This document shows positions 1-11,423 of a DNA stretch of 64,000 bases, in pieces. The notes beneath the pieces were generated by a model. That model was not told the DNA's origin. It saw only the letters and a program-made list of their open reading frames with translations, and did not search any database. The stretch is from Dromaius novaehollandiae (lineage: Eukaryota; Chordata; Aves; Casuariiformes; Dromaiidae), in contig NC_088099.1 of the NCBI RefSeq assembly GCF_036370855.1, positions 26,875,501 through 26,939,500 on the forward strand. Direction: 5' to 3'. Positions within the stretch are counted from its first letter, which is position 1. Every line of letters starts with the position of its first letter. The position numbers were made by a program, and so were the translations under genes.

Positions 1-2400
1 ATAGTTGAGCTGTGGTAGCATAATGTTTCATCCAGGCTAATTTACCAATCAGATCATGTGTTAATTAGCCAAAGGGATGAGTGTTTTAAACGCAGCCCTC
101 ACTTCCTTTGAACAGGGCTTGAGCATGTTACTCCAGCAGGATTCTGCAGGCTCTGCTTCCCCAAGCCCCAAGCAAGGTGGAGCGCAGCGCTTCTCTGAAG
201 GGGCGCTTTCTGAAAACGCTAGACTCAGCTCCTATCTCAACGCCTCTCGCAGGCTTCCCATCAAATCTTCTCACTTCACAAATTCAGCTAGGAACCTGAA
301 TGTCAGTCAGTGGTTTTCTCTGGCTCAGTCATCATTCACAATCATGATTTTGTTATTGAAATGTCAGCACCAGTTCTGTTGAGGATTTCCAGGCCAGAAA
401 GGAATCCAGCTCTCTGGCCCCTAATTATCTTAACTCTGTAGTGCTAAAAAAAATCTAGAAAAACAATCAAAGCCACTGAATTTAGCAGATATAACTTTAT
501 AAGCATGTGGAAAATACTGAGAAAGACAACATGGTCAATTGAAAGAAAAAAATCCTAAGTTTGCATCATATATAAACTTGAATAAATAAAAACAAAACAA
601 GAAAGCTCAAATCACACCAGAAATCTGTTAACGATCTGCTCTTAAAATTTTCTTCTGAGATCTTGACTTTTAAATGCCTATCGCATTCACCCCATAAATT
701 GTTGGTGAACTCTTCAGCAGGCAAGATGTAATAATCATCCTAGTTAGCAGGAATGCTTTCTTTCCCCAGTTAAAGACTGCAAAATGAAAAGCAACTACCT
801 TAAATCCAGTTTAACGTGATAATTATTTTGCCTCTGGACATAGCTCTTGCATATGGATTAAGTGTCTGATTTTAATGCCTTTATCATAAAAGAGTATTTA
901 CTCACCGAATTATCATGTTCCTGTCAATATCTGAAATACTGTGTGTATCACAGGAAAGCCTGTGAATTCAAATGGTAATGAAATCTTTTCTTTTCTCTTT
1001 CTGTCTTACTGGAATAGATTGTGTTGTACTGGGGCTTCTTAACAGTATGATGTCCGTGGAAGAGACTGAGTTACTGATGCAGATGCAAAGTTGACACAGG
1101 ACCATGTCCAGGGAGTGATAACAGAGATGGTTGGCTCTGGAATGCAAAGTTCACACATTAGTGTGCTCTACTGGCACACTGTAGAACCCAAGTTCTTGAC
1201 ATTTCAGCTCCTTCCCAAGAAAGCTGATTTCTCTTTGCTATTACACTCATTTCATGTTTCTTCTTTCTGTGATACTTGCCTTTTTGTGATGATTGCAGTT
1301 TGAACAAATTTCACCATATAGATAAGTTGTTTTTCCTTGTTCTTTTGTGGAAACTCAACTTGTGACACCTGATACAAACAGCTCAACTAGGCTGGACTTT
1401 AAAACTTCATTTTTTTCCTCCTTTTAACAAGACTATTATTGCTGCTTTATTCTTGCCTTCTAATCGGCCTATACAGAGAGCAAGCTGATATTCCAACATG
1501 TAACTTCTAAACGACCCTTGTGGCCACACTGGCCATCATTACCTTTAAATTTCAATTTCTATTTGGGAAATTTCATGTATGAAATTTCTCAAGAAATTTC
1601 CTCACCATAAGTTCTGAAGTGAGACAATAGTCAAACACAAAGGATGAAATCTTCATTGCTGATGCCTATAGAAATTTTACTGTGGGTCTCAGCTGTGGGT
1701 TTTTTATATTCCTGTGCTGTGCAGTTCACTGAGCAGTCTATCATGAGGTGGTAATTCACACAACATCGCATTCATAGCATTGAGGATGTCTGAGATAATC
1801 TTTGTAACTCTCCGTTTTGCTTCTTAGCTATTGCATCAACAGTTGTACTGGAGCTCACACCTCCCATTACACTCATAAACTGACCTTTTTAATTTATAGC
1901 CAGTTTCCTCTCTTTTCTCCTTGCCCTACATTACAAGACTGAAACACAGGAGTTATCTTTGAAGAAGGCAGGAAGCTACCTAGAGGACAGATCTTCTTTC
2001 TTCCCTTCTTTCTCACTCCTCAACATTATTATTACTATTCTCATTAATTCACAGGTCTCACTGCACTCCTCGCTATTGCACCCTGCTGACACACAGTCCC
2101 CCACGCGCTGCTAAGCCAGCCCTCTCGCACTGCTGTTACAGCTGCACTGAAGTTGGTGTTACAGTTTGGCTTCATCTCAGTCGAGACACAGCTTCCAAAA
2201 CACGGGACCCTGGAGAACGGGTAGTGCCCCGAGCTCCTCTCAGGGAGTACAGCTGCAGAGTAGGAAAGGGCACATTTTTCATTTTGAGCTTTTAAGCAAC
2301 AGCAAAGGAACAAGCAAATGCCCATGAAGAGGAAGTTAGAAGTAGTCTTGTGACAGGTCACATAAACTGAAGGTTTGTGGTTCAGATAGGCAAAGGGAAA
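1..2400. other. Non-coding flank left of CpG island
   Basis: AT-rich sequence with only short open frames that resemble no protein I know. I looked on the minus strand for the first coding exon of CDK6, the expected left-hand neighbour, and did not see it. A 10-bp perfect inverted repeat with a 2-nt spacer lies at 1567-1588. Nothing else is recognised. Confidence 0.6.
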
Positions 2401-2429
2401 CTAGAAAAAAAGCCTTCTGCAGCAAGGAG

Positions 2430-3650
2430 TCCTCAAATTAAAGCAATAAGGACCTGCCACAGCCAACAGTGCCCTTGCTGCAGGGCGGGCTGTGCTTCTG
2501 GCTCGGACCAGCCCAAAGCAAGGAAGCCCACGCGGCGCTGCCCTGGGCGAGCTGCATCCCTGCAGCTGAGCGGGGCGCAGGGCCCTCCCGGGGCTCCCTG
2601 GCCTCCCCCACAGAGAAGACACACAGCGGCCAGAGGCCTTTTTGCTCAGGACACGCTAACTCCTGCTGAACTGCCTTCTGGATGGGGCCCTGGGTGAAGC
2701 ACCCTGGCTTGGGTGTCCTGCCCGCGGGGCCGTGTTCGCTCCCGCTGAAAAGACGCAAGTGGTTGACTGCAGCCCCGGCCGTCTCCCGTCCTGCTCAGCG
2801 TCCGTCCAGAAAGGCGACGGCGACGGACAGTGCCAGCCGCCTGCAGTCACATTCACCCCCTGGGCAGGTTTGTTTTGAATTTCAGGCTGGGACACCGCCA
2901 GCCTGCTCCTGCTCCTGCTGGGCGTGTTAGGGAGGTCAGCGACACGGCAATGGCGGGTCTCAGCAAGTGGCAGGCCTTGTGCCCTCAGAGGCTGGGTTAT
3001 GCTCTAATTCTTGTGCAGCTCAGGATGGTTTCGCCCCCGCTAACGGATTTGCTCCCAAGCCGGTTCCCTAGTCATGTGCGGGGCGGCATTTTCCTTACAC
3101 CTCTCATGCTTCAGCGCGGGCGGAAAGGACTTTATGCGGGGAGAGGCCGCACGGGCAGAACTGCCTCCCTCCAGCCGCCCTCTCGTCGCGCACAGCGTCG
3201 GGACGCGCCGCTGACCGGCCGCGGCGCGAGGAGCGGCTCGGCGCCGCCGTGAGCGGGGCAACAGCGCCGCCTGCCGCCCGCCACCCGCCGCGGGGAGCCC
3301 CGAGGCGCGGGCGGGCGCGGCGGCTCCCGCCCGGCTGCCATTTTGTGAGCGAGCCGGGCGCGGGCCGCGCCTTCCGTTTCCCGCTCTCTTTTATGGCGGG
3401 CTGTGGGCTGGGCTTTGAGAGCCAAATACACGTGGCCTTTTTTTGCGGTGACGCGGGTCGCCGCACACACCAAAAGCCGCCAGGCTCGTCCCTCGCTGAG
3501 CGCCGTGCAGCTCGCGGCACCGTGTCGGCGTCCGGCTCAAAGCGGCCCTGCGGACCGGGCCCTTCCTCGCCCCCCCCGCACGTGGCTCCTCGTTTGCCTG
3601 GCACGGAGTCCTCTGCAGAGCTGCGCTATCCTTATTTTTGTGTGAATCAT
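2430..3650. promoter_or_regulatory. Orphan CpG island, candidate promoter
   Basis: The base composition changes abruptly to GC-rich with dense CpG, densest at about 3100-3600. Promoter-type motifs are visible: two CACGTG E-boxes (3429-3434 and 3579-3584), a YY1-like GCTGCCATTTTG at 3334-3345, and a TGACG half CRE near 3450. Overlapping open frames on both strands are the usual by-product of high GC and are not called as genes. By synteny the nearest gene to the left should be CDK6, transcribed leftwards, with a non-coding first exon in human, so this may be its promoter or that of a non-coding RNA. No exon boundary could be fixed from sequence alone. Confidence 0.7.
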
Positions 3651-5824
3651 CCGGGTTGCCCTTGCCATACAAAGCTATGTCTCAGCCTCATCAGCTCTGT
3701 AAACAAGCTCAGCTCTCATTTGAGATAAATTTTCTCCCCCCTTATTTTCACTTTCTGGGGATACTGTAGTTTATTTCAGCCTTAAGTCTTGTAAGTCTCA
3801 TACATGCTCGTGTGAGAAAACAGCCACCACCCAGAAATAAATAGAAGCATATTTCTAAAGGGAAGGTTTTGAGCCAAACAGTTTCTGATTGATATGAAAG
3901 TATAAATTTAGAGTAATAGAGATACTGTTCTTTCCATCAGTTAGAGACGGGAGTAGGACTGAAAACGATTCCTGCTAAGTAGTGGTGTCCCCCAAACAGG
4001 TCGGAGAAGAGAGTGGGGCAAACTGGCACCTGGAGTGTTACTAGTCCGCAGTATACCTGTAATCACACACAGATCCAGAGTGTGGCTTTAGTCTGGATAT
4101 CTGAGTAAATGTAACACTATGAATTGCAAGCGGTGGAAAAGAAGAGCAGTGGGAAAGAGAAGCCTTATTGAGTCAGCTTTCAGCTTTTCAGCATGCTCAC
4201 ATCATGCATTACAGTTGCTTCAGTGACACGGAGCTGGTCTGTTTTTTTAATGGAATGTATGAACTATATGATGAATTTTTCAACAGTGTTTTAAATTTTA
4301 GCATGCAAATACTGAATCCTTCTAACATCTCTGCTATAAGTGCATATGAATATGTTCATTTTACAGGCAGAAATAAATAAAATTAATTACCTAATGTCAC
4401 GGGGAGAATAAATGATAAACTTAAGATTTCAGTTCAGGCATTCCCAGATAACAAGTTTAGTACACTCATTTGCCCACTTAAAATTTATAAAAACAGTTCC
4501 CCTCCCCCCTTCTCTCCCATGGAGCAGATGTTCATTATAAGGAAAGATTAGTAAAAAATGCTGCATCATATTTTTGGCTCATATCATATACTCTTACAGA
4601 GATACGCTCAACTCTGGGGCGGAACCATCTCAAAGTGGATAGCTGCAGTTAAAGATGTGCTGACAGCAAGAATGTCACAGTGTATAATCACCATGGCCTC
4701 TGAAGAGGAAAGACATGCTCTTGGCAACATACTTCATTACCATGTTACGTGGTAATCCAATAGATTTGTCACATGCCACTGAGTTTCTTAGAGCTACTGT
4801 AGGCATGTAGAGCATCCTCCATTTTCATAGACGCTTTCTTTACATAGGTAAAGGAGATGAGTGTGACAATAAGGCTAGCTAATCTTCCTCTTTGACTATC
4901 TAGGGATGGGACTATGACATTAGCAGGAACTGGCAGAATTGCAAAGAAGAAAATACCACAAAATAGTCTTCATCTCTGCCTCTGAGAGGTGTGTGAAATC
5001 TCCAATATCTAGAATCTAGCTGATCTCCACTGTGGATGCTTTTCCTGGGAATACAGTTAGGATGGCATGATGCTAAAGTGGTTTTGTCCTGGGTCCGAGA
5101 TCCAGGGATGTGACCAACTGAGCATGTTCATTACCGCCGCGGGACTCTGGGGCTGCCACCTGGCACACAGTGATTTGACAGACTCAGTTCACCAGCTCCC
5201 CTTCTTCATGAGACTGGGTCAGCTGCAGGTGGCATCCAGGCAGGAGGTTGGCACCGATCCAACCTTTTGGAAGAACGAGTAGGAAGGAAGCGCTTGGTCA
5301 TTTCATAGTGGGAGATGCCACAGAAGAAAGGCCAAGAAGAACTTAAAGGGGAGGAAGTGAAAGTAGTGCTTGCTGAGCATGGACCAGGGGCCCGGCTACA
5401 GTTCATGTGCTTGCCAGACCAAGCTGTTTCCTCTATGGCATAATCACCCAAATAAGCATGATTCTTCTGTACCTGTCCATAGTACAGGAGCAGTATCACA
5501 TCTCATGTGCATGGATGCAGGGTAAGATCACTCCATTGTGTTGCATCTGTAGTTATGGTGAGGGTAGATACATTTGTGTGGGGCTGGTCAATGGCTGGCA
5601 AGTTCCCTTGGGAAAAAATTGGGTGCAATATTATGTAAATATGGCTAAACTGCTTCCCAATCACAGGTGGCTCAGTATCTTTGCACCGTGTTTCCCAACG
5701 CATGCAGTTCCAGGTTAAGCATGAGAAAAGCTAATTCAGAACTGTCTGCACTCTGAGAAGAATTCAAGAGAGAGTCTGGAGCTCCAAACAAAATCCAAAC
5801 TAGGAAGGACGGCTGTGGTCTGTA

Positions 5825-5885
5825 TACCACAGTATGTATACTATATATGTATGTGTTATATGTATATATACCACATATACACACT
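5825..5885. repeat. TA/TG-rich microsatellite-like tract
   Basis: Alternating TA, TG and CA steps over about 60 bases, typical of a degenerate dinucleotide repeat. Confidence 0.6.
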
Positions 5886-7029
5886 GCAAATTATACTGAA
5901 TATCCTGCAAAGGAAGTTTAGTGCAAAAATTTCAAAAAACTGTGTACTTTATACCTGGTGGATTTGTTTTGAGCAGTCTTAAATCTATTGTGAAGGAAAT
6001 GCTGTATGCTGCTAATGTTTCCACTATGGAGAAAAGGATAGCTCAGATTATGTTAGATCTGGACTCTCCCTTTTCACTTTGCTATACAACAGGAATGTGG
6101 GCAGTTACTTGAACATCATAAAGTGTCTCTGCTGCCTTCCCTGCCTGGGCCTTCACTTCTGCTTGGGAGCTAGACAGAAGAGAAGAGTCCAGACAAAAAA
6201 GGTCCAGAGAGAACAGTAAGAGAGATTACTGCTTGGTTCCCAGGAAGAAAGTAAGTCCTGGAGGCAGCAACAGGAGAAGACATTTAATATAGAAAATGTT
6301 TATTTTTGGCTATCTATCTGGATTAAACGTAAAACTTAGCTATTTAAATATTAAATCTATTATGATTATTCAATAATAATAAATTCAGATAGTTGATGCA
6401 AGTGAAATGGGATCAATGAAAAACTATTCTTGAAATGTTTTGGATGTCTGAGACTGGTATATGTAGTAGCAATAAAAGTATAGGTACAAATAGGTAAAGC
6501 AATAAATTAAAGAAATGTAGTTGTATTAAGGTTTTCTCCAGCTCTTACTATACTTTTCAGTGTTATAAAAATCTTCTTACGTGTAAAGATCTTTGGAGTT
6601 CACATGAATCTTTATTGAAAAATAACTGGAAAATCTGATACATAAAGAAACTACTTTGTGATTTTTGGATGCTCATTTCCCAGCTGCATTTTATAGCCTT
6701 GGCATAGGAAGCAAATAAAGAAATCAGGTGGGGAAGTACAAGGTAAAAGAGTTAATACAGTAATAAGAAATATACAGTTGGCAGTTCCCCTCTCTTAGGA
6801 GTCTCTTAGGAATCTCCATTTCTTTCTTAGGATTCTCCATTCATATGGGCAGAGGGAAGCACACTTTTTTGTTGCATTTAAGACTGGCTTTTTTATTTGA
6901 AACTATCACACACACACTGGCAAAAGGACAGACAGTTGTTACAAGCCAAAAGGCAGAACAAAAAATGGTTTTTTTTTGAATCTCATTTGAGAGGAAATGT
7001 CATGATTTCATGATTTTGTGGGGTTTGGT

Positions 7030-7052
7030 TTATTTTATTTTATTTTATTTTT
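7030..7052. repeat. (TTTTA)n microsatellite
   Basis: Four successive TTATT/TTTTA pentamer units followed by a T run. Confidence 0.7.
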
Positions 7053-7479
7053 TTGTTTTGGTTCCCTTGAGGTTTGTCAACACTGTGAGCCATTAAAATA
7101 TCTGACAGGTAGGAAAGGTCGGTTTTAACCAAAAAGGTGCTTTTAAATGATAAAACCACATTTCAGACATAGTCTCAGCTGTAATCAAATACAAAGTTGT
7201 GCAGAACTTGGCTAATTCTACAGTCTTTAGCTGATAGCTCCCTGCCCCCAAAACCCGTCTCTCCACATCAGTTTGGTTCCTCGGGGATATATGAGGAAAC
7301 AGGACTTTTTGCGACGTCTCCTTAAGGTCAGATTTCGCCCCTAGTTCTTTGCAATGGGGAGGGCTGGGGGGATGCAAGCTTTTGCTCTGAGGCCTTTAGA
7401 GCCACAGAAGATTTATGGGAGGCTCAGTAGGCAGTCCTAGGCAGGGGATTTTGATCCTGTCAGGTCTTTCTTATCTAAC

Positions 7480-7870
7480 AATCATGGAAAAGTAAGTCTG
7501 GAAGAGAGCTTAAGAGATTGTCTAGTCCATTCTAGAATGGATCATTTATTGATTTTTCTCTTAATTTAGTCCATTTTTCAAGAGGCAGATTCCCTTGATG
7601 TCCCAGTCTATCTCAGGACTTCATCACTTTTAGTGATACAGTCTTTTTCCTGCTGTATAGCTTGAATCTTTCTAATGGGAAGTTCAGACCCTTGTCCTTA
7701 CTCTATGTCCGCCTTGGGCCTTGAGAACCTTTTACTACCTTCCTTTTTATCACCTTCTTTGCAGCAGCCTTTATGTACTGGAAGACAATTAGCATGCCCT
7801 CCCTCACCTTCTCTTTTCTAGGGAACTTCTGTTTGTTCTGTCTTTCCTCACAGGTCCCACAGTCATTGCT
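7480..7870 (-). mobile_element. CR1 LINE 3' fragment (old, 5'-truncated)
   Basis: Read on the plus strand, this segment follows the antisense of the CR1 3' end. It has a tail-like start (AATCATGGAAAAG, then GTCTAGTCCA), then the blocks matching 'cccttgtcct', 'tatgtactggaagac', 'atgccctccctcacc', 'ttctcttttctagg' and 'tctttcctcacagg'. That order is characteristic of CR1/L3 3' sequence, so the element lies on the minus strand with its 3' end at the left. Divergence looks high and only the last ~400 bases of the element remain. CR1 is the dominant LINE of birds and reptiles. Ends are approximate because they were matched to remembered consensus blocks. Confidence 0.75.
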
Positions 7871-10800
7871 CTGGCAGCACATACTGAGAGTCTCGAACCC
7901 AGGAAATATTCCTGTATGAAATCACCCCTCGCAGACAGATAGCTGGGGGACTTTGCACACTGTGCATTCCTCTTCCTCTGGCTCTCTCAGCGAGTGTGGG
8001 GGCAGTCTGTCTGCCAGCAGCTGTCCTTGTTCAGAGTGTGCTGCTTAACTCTTTTCTCCCTTCTCCAAACCAGGGTTTCCACGTGGAAGAGGATTTCTGT
8101 GTGCCACTGGGTTCAGTTCCCCCTCTCACTGCTTCCTCCCTTCTCATCTACTGTAAAAAAGGAACAGGCAGCATGGGAAGGGCCTTTTTATGAAGTCTTC
8201 TTTCAGCGTAAGGCAGCCCTTCCAGAGCCCACATGATCCATTACTGGGCTCTGAACCTTTACACCCACTGCAAAGGCCACTGCCACTGGACCTGCCCCCC
8301 ACATAGGCTTGCTTGTCTGTGTGTTACCCTTGTTCCAGTTTCAAACTCAATTTCTATAATCTTAAAAGCTGGTCCTGTCCCATCCCTTCCTGTCCCATCT
8401 TATCCCACCCCATCTCTTTCCCCCTTCACCTTTCCCCCTTCCTGCTTCCCTATTCTTTGTGTGCTTTTTTGTTCCATCTCTCCCCTTGAGCATCATGGTT
8501 CACCTGATCTGTCTCCTTCTGCTACCTATTTCTCAGTTCTTGTTCCCCCTTACCTACATAGTCTCTGTCACTGCTCCAGTCCTGAATCCCAGCAGCCATG
8601 CTCCAGTCTGTTTCCCTCAAGCTCTCCTTAATAGAAATTTTCCTCTCTGTCACTAGTTGTGAAGTCCCGTCAAGTTCTGTACTTCTGTCTCTGAATTTAG
8701 ACAGAGAAGGAGCCTCAGTGCCCTCAACTTCCAGCCCCTAGACTGTGGGTGCCTTGCAGTCCTCTGGGAGCAGATTTCAGATCTCCTGCCCCAGCATAGG
8801 AGTTCAGAGTCTGCAAATGCTCCTTGGGTGCAGTGGAGATCCTAGCTGCTCACCAGAGGGAGCTGCTGAGATACTGTTACCATGATCCACAAAAGCCAGA
8901 TTGAGCTTCTTGGTCTTCCCCACCTTCCTCCCACCTTCTTGCAGACCTTGGCTTTGGCTCCTGTACATTTGAATCAAGCTCTTTCCTCCAGGTTTCAAGG
9001 CTCAGCACTGAAAGCACAAGGGTGAGCTCTCAGTTTGGACCTGGCCGTTTGCAGCCCAGACCTGCAACTTCTGGGACTGCCTTGTGTGTATAAACTCTGC
9101 TGTTAAAATCTAAGTTTGTATATGCCCATATATAAATGGCAGTCTTTTCAGGCCTTACAACTTGGTGAAAGTAGGCTCAAGCAGACATATTTCCCCTCAC
9201 CTCTACCTTTTTTCTCCTACCAGAGTAAAACCCCTACTCAAAAGAATGCCTGAGTAGGCTGGAAAAAGTTGGTAGAATTGTTTAACATGGACAATATGAC
9301 GTATTTTTTTCCAGACCTCACTCTTGGAAGTTACTGAGCCCTTTGGCTTTAATTAACACAAAATAATTCTGAGGCAGATATTTGGCATGGGAGAGTTTAG
9401 TTTTCAAAATGCAAAGATTAACAGAGTTACGAAGCAAGAAGAAAATGGTCTTGCAAAGTAAAGGAAAGTAATAGGAAATACTAGTTAAAAACAGTTGTAC
9501 CAGCTGTTGTATGTGATACATATCATCAAATACAGTTCATAATTTGCACAATTAAAGATGTTATCAAATATTTGTATTAATGAGCTACTGCTGATAAAAA
9601 TACAATTTTATAACAAACATATATAAAAATAATAAAATCTATACTTCTGTAAATTCACACAGGCATGTAGTGAAGTGCCTAGCATGTAGTACACTCTGCA
9701 AAATCCTACAGTTTATTACTAAACGTCCATACTATACAGCTCATCTGAGTTTGAGCACAAAAAACCCCTTGTAATTCTTAGATGTGACTGAAGAGATGCG
9801 ACTGACTGAAATGGAGACCAAAGTCTTCATTTGCCATGAAGACATGGCAAATTTCTTGCTGTAAAACTTTGTTTGGAAAGATAGATAGTTTAGTGATTGT
9901 TAAATTGTACAGCGATATCCTAAGAACTAAGTATAACAAATAATCAATTACTATGAAAAGTTCATATAATATGCTATATGTAATAAAAACAAAGTTAGAA
10001 ACAAAGTGGATACAGGATAACATGACGTGTAGAGTCAGTGAGAGAAACTCACTGTTACAGGTAGTCACCAAGAGAAATATATTTTGGCTAGAGTTAAAGA
10101 GCAGTCTGGATTATATAATAAACCTCCTTTTCCTTATTTGCAACTAAAAGAGCTGCACTATAGCAGAATAAATATGTTGCATAATCCTATCCCAGAGCAT
10201 ACTCTCAAGTAACACTTGAAGCAATCGAATCTAAAATAATGAAAGAAGTTACTCATACAGATGGAGTTATCTGTCTGTGCACAGACTTCAACTGATAAAA
10301 GAATTTTCATGACTCAATATGCATCTCAGTCATTTGCATGAAGGATTTTCTTCCATGCACATGACTGTAGATGTAAACTGTGGTCTGCAAGTTTATTTTT
10401 TTTTCTTGTTGTCAATTTGGTTGTATTAATCTTCTGCTGATGTGTCACTTATTTTGCCTACCGCCTTGCCTGAGTCTAAGAACTAAGAGGGCTGGTGGGC
10501 TGATCAAAGATACTGCCTACTCAGGTAGGTTATTGCATTGAACTCCTCTGGTTATTTTGACCTCCCAGATAGTACTGACTTGTTTCTGGTGCTCCAAACC
10601 AATATATTTTACTTTTTTGGATCATTAATTTTGTCTTAACACAGCAGGCAATTCTATACATGAGGAAGTTAATGCATGCAATCAATGACCATTTTAAAGA
10701 TTTTAATTGCATGCATTTGCAAGGATCAAACTTGATAAGAAATCTATTGCTGGTACTCATGGAATTTATAATGAAAAGAAAGACCCAATCAATTTTATAT

Positions 10801-11423
10801 AAAGCAGTAGCAGACCCACCAAAAAAGAAAAAAATATATTTAATATTGGCTTCAAATGCCAACTGGTATGTGTGTTTTTACTATAGAGCAGAAAATTGCT
10901 GTATTTTTGGTACTCACACCTTTGGAAATGCCCTGAGAAGGGAAAAGACTAGTGCTTCTGTCCTCACACAAGATGTACAACTGGGTTATTAATTTAGGTC
11001 CATTGCTTGCACAGAAACATGAGGATAGTGACGTATCCTTCCTTAGGAATAGCGGCAAAAAAGCTAGCAAGATAGCAAGGTTCTTAAAAGAGATGGTATT
11101 TCACCTTATCATTGCATTTTCAAAGTATTTTTCAGAATTCTCTTTTCTTTTCTGAATGGTTTCTCATGTTTACATCAACCAAAGAAGAACTTTGAGCAGT
11201 ACCGACAAGTTTATAGAAATAACTGCACTAATATTTCAGTCTGATTGATTGTCCAAACAGTGATTATGATAGTAGGGAGACAATTCTTCATGGGACTGAA
11301 AGACTAACATAATGAGGAATGAAATATAATGGATAGCGAGAAGTTGTCACTTGCAATTGTTGACAAAAAAATGTTAAGGACAGCTCTGTCTAAAGAAGCC
11401 TTCTGGCAGCAACACTGGAATAC
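7871..11423. other. Intergenic DNA and SAMD9L 3' flank
   Basis: No exon recognised. A pyrimidine-rich tract lies at about 8366-8480. The right part probably holds the 3' UTR of the SAMD9L-type gene, which is read leftwards: minus-strand poly(A)-signal hexamers occur at 10839-10844 (ATTAAA) and 10392-10397 (AATAAA), but I cannot tell which, if any, is used. Confidence 0.5.
8366..8480 (+). repeat. Pyrimidine-rich low-complexity tract
   Basis: About 115 bases made almost entirely of C and T, with irregular TCCC/TTCC/CCAT units, such as GTCCCATCCC repeated with changes. It encodes no recognised product. Confidence 0.6.

Larger units (their letters stand above)
3700..7479. other. Non-coding intergenic stretch
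   Basis: AT-rich DNA without a recognisable exon. It contains a TA/TG-rich low-complexity run near 5825-5885 and a TTTTA-type pentamer run near 7030-7052. Open frames are short and unlike known proteins. Confidence 0.55.

Noticed and set aside
1-3700. First coding exon of CDK6
   Set aside because: Expected from synteny, but the conserved N-terminal kinase sequence was not found on the minus strand here.
2377-3728. Multiple overlapping frames on both strands of the left CpG island
   Set aside because: Same GC effect; none resembles a known protein, including the start of CDK6.
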